Assembly (NCBI GenBank): GCA_910583525.1
Contig: CAJTXL010000024.1
Location: 1 to 50,924 of the forward strand
Reading direction: 5' to 3'
Length of the DNA stretch: 50,924 bases
Origin: an uncultured Muribaculaceae bacterium
GTDB lineage: Bacteria; Bacteroidota; Bacteroidia; Bacteroidales; Muribaculaceae
Each line of letters begins with the position of its first letter. Positions within the stretch are counted from its first letter, which is position 1. This document shows positions 49,900 through 50,924 of the stretch, in pieces. Below the pieces are notes generated by a model that was not told the origin of the DNA, did no database searches, and worked only from the letters and a program-made list of their open reading frames with translations. A program made the translations under genes and the position numbers.

Positions 49900-50924
49900 T
49901 TAGGATTTATAGTTGCGGGTCTGCACCTGTATGGCTTCGTATTTGAGAGGCTCTTTGATGAGGATGGGCTTCTCGGTGTCGCCGGTGTATTTCCAGCAGC
50001 TTACATACATATATTCGTCGTCGCGGCGTGCGGCTTCTCCGTCGGGCGTCTGGTACTCTTCGCGGAAGTGTGCGCCGCACGATTCGTTGCGGTTGAGAGC
50101 GTCGATAGCCATCATCTTGGCGATAACGAGGAAGTCTTCGAGGCGCAGTGCCTTTTCAAGCTCGGTGTTGAGGTCGTCGGCACGGCCTACCACACGGAGG
50201 TCGGTGTAGAACTCTTTGCGTACTTCTTCGATTTCGTCGACGGCTTTCACCAGTCCCTGGAGGGTGCGTCCCATGCCCACGAGGTTCCACATCACGTGGC
50301 CGAGACGCTTGTGGATTTCATCGGGGCTCTTGGTGCCCTTGATGTCCATGAGCTTCTGTATGCGCGAGCGCACGTCGGCTTCGGCCTTGTCGAACTCGGG
50401 CGCCGAGGTGCTGAAACGGGGCACCTTGATTTGGTCGCTGAGGTAGTTCTGCATGGTGTAGGGGAGCACGAAGTATCCGTCGGCGAGACCCTGCATCAGG
50501 GCCGATGCGCCGAGGCGGTTTGCGCCGTGGTCCGAGAAGTTGCATTCGCCGATTGCGAAGAGGCCCTTCACCGAGGTCTGCAGTTCGTAGTCTACCCATA
50601 TGCCGCCCATGGTGTAGTGGCTGGCCGGGAATATCATCATCGGCGTCTCGTAGGGGTTGTCGTCAGAAATCATCTGATACATGTCGAAGAGGTTGCCGTA
50701 GCGGTCGCGTACGACATCCTTGCCAAGGCGCTCGATGGCATATTTGAAGTCGAGGTAAACGGCATTGCCTGTACCTACGCCGTAGCCGGCGTCGCAGCGT
50801 TCTTTGGCGGCACGCGAAGCGATGTCACGGGGGCAGAGGTTGCCGAATGCCGGATAGCGGCGTTCGAGGTAGAAGTCGCGGTCTTCGTCGGGTATGTCGG
50901 TCGGTTTTTTCTTGCCGGCGCGGA
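49900..50924 (-). CDS. sdhA: Succinate dehydrogenase/fumarate reductase flavoprotein subunit, partial (N-terminus outside the window)
   Basis: The reading frame runs off the window end on the minus strand; about 340 C-terminal residues are present. Family features include FPASHYTMGGIWVDYELQTS, LFAIGECNFSDHGANRLGAS (FAD-binding segment) and the substrate-side LCPRDIASRAAKERC. The C-terminal helical domain (GHVMWNLVGMGRTLQGL) and the end SCGAHFREEYQTPDGEA are intact. The internal Met at 50682 is not the true start. The cytochrome b subunit must lie beyond the window. Confidence 0.94.
   Translation of the reverse strand, partial: RAGKKKPTDIPDEDRDFYLERRYPAFGNLCPRDIASRAAKERCDAGYGVGTGNAVYLDFKYAIERLGKDVVRDRYGNLFDMYQMISDDNPYETPMMIFPASHYTMGGIWVDYELQTSVKGLFAIGECNFSDHGANRLGASALMQGLADGYFVLPYTMQNYLSDQIKVPRFSTSAPEFDKAEADVRSRIQKLMDIKGTKSPDEIHKRLGHVMWNLVGMGRTLQGLVKAVDEIEEVRKEFYTDLRVVGRADDLNTELEKALRLEDFLVIAKMMAIDALNRNESCGAHFREEYQTPDGEAARRDDEYMYVSCWKYTGDTEKPILIKEPLKYEAIQVQTRNYKS

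Overview
The window looks like chromosome from a gut Bacteroidales bacterium, most likely a Muribaculaceae-type organism (inference). The reasons are the many promoters with the Bacteroidota -7 box (TAnnTTTG), the moderately high GC of most genes, and typical Bacteroidota families: the gliding-type lipoprotein GldH, a BspA-like leucine-rich repeat protein with a degenerate type IX-like tail, DUF2723/GT117, a DUF4143 ATPase, a NigD-like lipoprotein and Bacteroidota-type SecA. Most of the window is housekeeping DNA broken by small, more AT-rich accessory patches.

Layout. 1-536: non-coding, with diverged repeat units and a perfect 26-bp inverted repeat. 537-7653 (minus strand): tRNA-Leu(CAA), queG, a polysaccharide deacetylase, a very large DUF2723 membrane glycosyltransferase-like protein, and a VKOR/thioredoxin pair for disulfide chemistry. 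7840-13951 (plus): a coiled-coil protein, zapA, a candidate 6S RNA, rny (RNase Y), ricT, gldH, a HAD phosphatase and an M24 peptidase. 14002-15760: a hipB-hipS-hipT (split HipA) toxin-antitoxin operon with operator-like palindromes; a 163-bp TA-flanked inverted-repeat element sits exactly at the hipS/hipT junction. 15875-18389: an outer-membrane beta-barrel protein, a 500-bp non-coding stretch with hairpins and tandem repeats, and a DUF4143 ATPase.

18472-30903 (plus): cca, queD, queE, a DUF4105 membrane protein, a phosphatase-fold protein that appears to lack most metal ligands, secA, a MalY-like lyase, aroA, a small membrane protein with a CCGMH motif, and a Zn/Mn-type ABC permease. 31098-33410: the BspA-like surface protein. 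33483-43932 (minus): one long, tightly packed run: C69 dipeptidase, slyD, lolD, a lipoprotein, DUF3467, cysS, YbjN-like, ftsB/divIC, a small membrane protein, mutS, GNAT, DUF1919.

44113-50924 (minus): a membrane protein of unknown family, a membrane-anchored AraC regulator with a G8 tract, a two-gene Septu-like defence operon (PtuA-like ATPase plus PtuB-like HNH nuclease), and the fumarate reductase/succinate dehydrogenase genes sdhB and sdhA (the latter cut by the window end).

The strongest candidates for something new are the Septu-like operon, the MITE-like insertion that separates HipS from HipT, the VKOR fused to a dead C39-like domain beside a CPHC thioredoxin, the metal-ligand-poor phosphatase homologue ahead of secA, and the Cys-motif protein that overlaps an orphan metal permease.
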